A stretch of DNA of 5,727 nt from Cycloclasticus sp. (GTDB lineage: Bacteria > Pseudomonadota > Gammaproteobacteria > Methylococcales > Cycloclasticaceae), in contig DUCA01000070.1 in assembly GCA_012960055.1 (NCBI GenBank), positions 1 through 5,727 of the forward strand, in the 5' to 3' direction. Of this stretch, positions 4,412 to 5,727 are shown piece by piece (the stretch's first letter is position 1; every line of letters starts with the position of its first letter). The notes under the pieces are model-generated. The model was given only the letters and a program-made list of their open reading frames with translations. It was not told the origin of the DNA and made no database searches. The position numbers and the translations under genes were made by a program.

Positions 4412-5727
4412 GAATTGAGATGCAGTCGAATGGTTTGGCTTATACCTTCTGCGTCAAGTCCGGCTTCTTGCAATAGTTCTTCGCGCGAGCCGTGTTCGAG
4501 GTTTTCGTCGGGTAAACCAATATTAACAATGCTTATGTTTAGGTTGTTTTGATTGATGAATTCATTGATGGCGCTTCCGGCACCGCCTTGTATGACGTTT
4601 TCTTCCAACGTGAAGATCGTGTGATGTGTTGATGCTATTTGCTGAATCATCGCCTCGTCCAGTGGTTTGACGAAGCGCATATTAACCACGGTTGCATTAA
4701 ATTCGTCGGCTACTTTCAAGGCGGGGTGTACCGTTGAACCAAAGGCGAGAAAAGCGATGTCCTTACCTTGGCGAATTTGGACGGCGCGGCCAATTGCAAT
4801 GTCTTCAATAGCGCTGTTAACTGTTACGCCTGGGCCTTTGCCTCTTGGATAGCGAACGGCTACGGGGCCATTATAATTAAGGCCAGCACTCAGCATTTGA
4901 CGACATTCATTTTCATCCGCAGGTGTCATGACGACCATATTCGGTAGGCAGCGTAGATAGGTTAAGTCATACGAGCCGGAATGAGTTGGACCGTCAGGGC
5001 CGACGACGCCTGCGCGATCAATGGCGAATAATACCGGTAAGTTTTGTAAGGCAACGTCGTGAATCAGTTGGTCGTAACCGCGTTGTAAAAAGGTGGAATA
5101 TATCGCGACCACGGGCTTCACGTTTTCGCAGGCCATGCCAGCTGCTAAAGTTACCGCGTGTTGTTCTGCAATGCCAACGTCGAAGTAGCGATCAGGGAAT
5201 TGTTGTTCAAACTCGACGAGGCCAGAGCCTTCACGCATGGCGGGTGTTATGCCGATGACTTTATCGTCAGAAGCCGCGGCGTCACATAACCATTGTCCAA
5301 ACACCTCTGTGTAGGTAGGGGTGCTGGCTGCTTTTTTTGGCAGGTTGTCTTGCGTTCTATCAAAAGTGCTGACGCCGTGGTAGCCAACAGGGTCGGCTTC
5401 AGCCGGTGAGTAGCCTTTGCCTTTTTGGGTGACAACGTGCAAGAACTGAGGGCCTTTTAAATCCTTTAGATTTGAAAGCGTTTTAACCAAGGTAGGTAAA
5501 TCGTGGCCGTCGATGGGGCCAATGTAGTTAAAGCCGAGTTCTTCAAATAACGTACCCGGAATAACCATGCCTTTAATGTGTTCTTCGGTACGCCTTGCAA
5601 GCTCCCAAACACTGGGCATATTAGACATCACCTTTTTGCTGCCTTCTTTGACGGTGGTATACAACTTGCCCGATAAAATTTTAGCGAGGTGGTTTTTTAA
5701 GGCGCCAACATTGGGTGAAATTGACAT
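4393..5727 (-). CDS. dxs: 1-deoxy-D-xylulose-5-phosphate synthase (5' part outside the window)
   Basis: This thiamine-diphosphate enzyme condenses pyruvate with glyceraldehyde 3-phosphate to 1-deoxyxylulose 5-phosphate, the first step of the MEP isoprenoid pathway and a precursor for thiamine and pyridoxal phosphate. 444 C-terminal residues are visible. The Met at the right edge is internal: it aligns with the MSISENVGAL stretch of E. coli Dxs, so about 182 residues, including the GDGA thiamine-diphosphate motif, lie outside. Visible are EEHIKGMVIPGTLFEELGFNYIG (split at 48-70), His117, the Pyr-domain VGIAEQHAVT with catalytic Glu188, Tyr210 and Arg216 in IYSTFLQRGYDQ, and RAGVVGPDGPTHSG (238-251) with Arg238, Asp245 and His249. 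With a constant offset of 182 these match E. coli His299, Glu370, Tyr392, Arg398, Arg420, Asp427 and His431. The C-terminal transketolase domain covers about 310-435. Nothing is broken; truncation is only the window edge. Confidence 0.96.
   Translation of the reverse strand: MSISPNVGALKNHLAKILSGKLYTTVKEGSKKVMSNMPSVWELARRTEEHIKGMVIPGTLFEELGFNYIGPIDGHDLPTLVKTLSNLKDLKGPQFLHVVTQKGKGYSPAEADPVGYHGVSTFDRTQDNLPKKAASTPTYTEVFGQWLCDAAASDDKVIGITPAMREGSGLVEFEQQFPDRYFDVGIAEQHAVTLAAGMACENVKPVVAIYSTFLQRGYDQLIHDVALQNLPVLFAIDRAGVVGPDGPTHSGSYDLTYLRCLPNMVVMTPADENECRQMLSAGLNYNGPVAVRYPRGKGPGVTVNSAIEDIAIGRAVQIRQGKDIAFLAFGSTVHPALKVADEFNATVVNMRFVKPLDEAMIQQIASTHHTIFTLEENVIQGGAGSAINEFINQNNLNISIVNIGLPDENLEHGSREELLQEAGLDAEGISQTIRLHLNSAHNAN

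Noticed and set aside
5727..5727. An ATG exactly at the right edge could be read as the start of a short, 444-residue Dxs.
   Set aside because: It aligns to an internal methionine of Dxs about 182 residues in. The thiamine-diphosphate domain is expected just outside the window, so this is edge truncation, not a natural N-terminus.
1..5727. Mobile elements, CRISPR arrays, toxin-antitoxin or phage genes, riboswitches.
   Set aside because: I saw no transposase, integrase, direct-repeat array, attachment-site duplication at the tRNA 3' end, or structured leader. A thiamine or pterin riboswitch would need to lie upstream of dxs, outside the window.

Overview
The window is ordinary housekeeping chromosome from a proteobacterium. 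Four things support this: the secG–tRNA-Leu(GAG) junction, a DUF2818-type membrane protein, FolE2 following dxs, and a malate dehydrogenase of the cytosolic/Thermus-like class rather than the enteric class. Together they point to a beta- or gammaproteobacterium outside the enterics. Moderately AT-rich codon use and the gene mix would suit the Methylophaga/Cycloclasticus neighbourhood of Gammaproteobacteria, but that placement is a low-confidence inference. I see no phage, insertion sequence, CRISPR array, toxin-antitoxin pair or defence gene.

Layout. On the + strand: the 3' part of secG (cut by the left edge), tRNA-Leu(GAG) 6 nt later, a small three-helix DUF2818 membrane protein, then mdh with its own likely promoter. 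A 137-nt convergent intergenic region follows. It holds two almost identical terminator hairpins, one with its long U-tract serving the + strand and one serving the - strand. On the - strand, read right to left: dxs (its first ~182 codons lie beyond the right edge), folE2 after 21 nt, and pckA after 19 nt. These three look like one transcription unit, and a candidate internal promoter sits in the dxs–folE2 gap. No gene-free stretch exceeds 300 bases.

Function. Mdh (malate to oxaloacetate) and PckA (oxaloacetate to phosphoenolpyruvate) are consecutive gluconeogenic steps and end facing each other. Dxs opens the MEP isoprenoid pathway and also supplies precursor for thiamine and pyridoxal phosphate. 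FolE2 opens folate/pterin synthesis from GTP. SecG is part of the SecYEG translocon.

The point most worth a second look is the left side. In many betaproteobacteria the order secG – tRNA-Leu – nuoA to nuoN (complex I) – DUF2818 is conserved. Here DUF2818 starts about 25 nt after the tRNA and no nuo gene is present. Either the nuo operon was lost or relocated from this point, or the small gene moved. Smaller points are the twin terminators, pckA as the last gene of a dxs–folE2 unit, and a folE2 start with no visible Shine-Dalgarno but a perfect TATAAT 10 nt upstream. I found no convincing undescribed system here.
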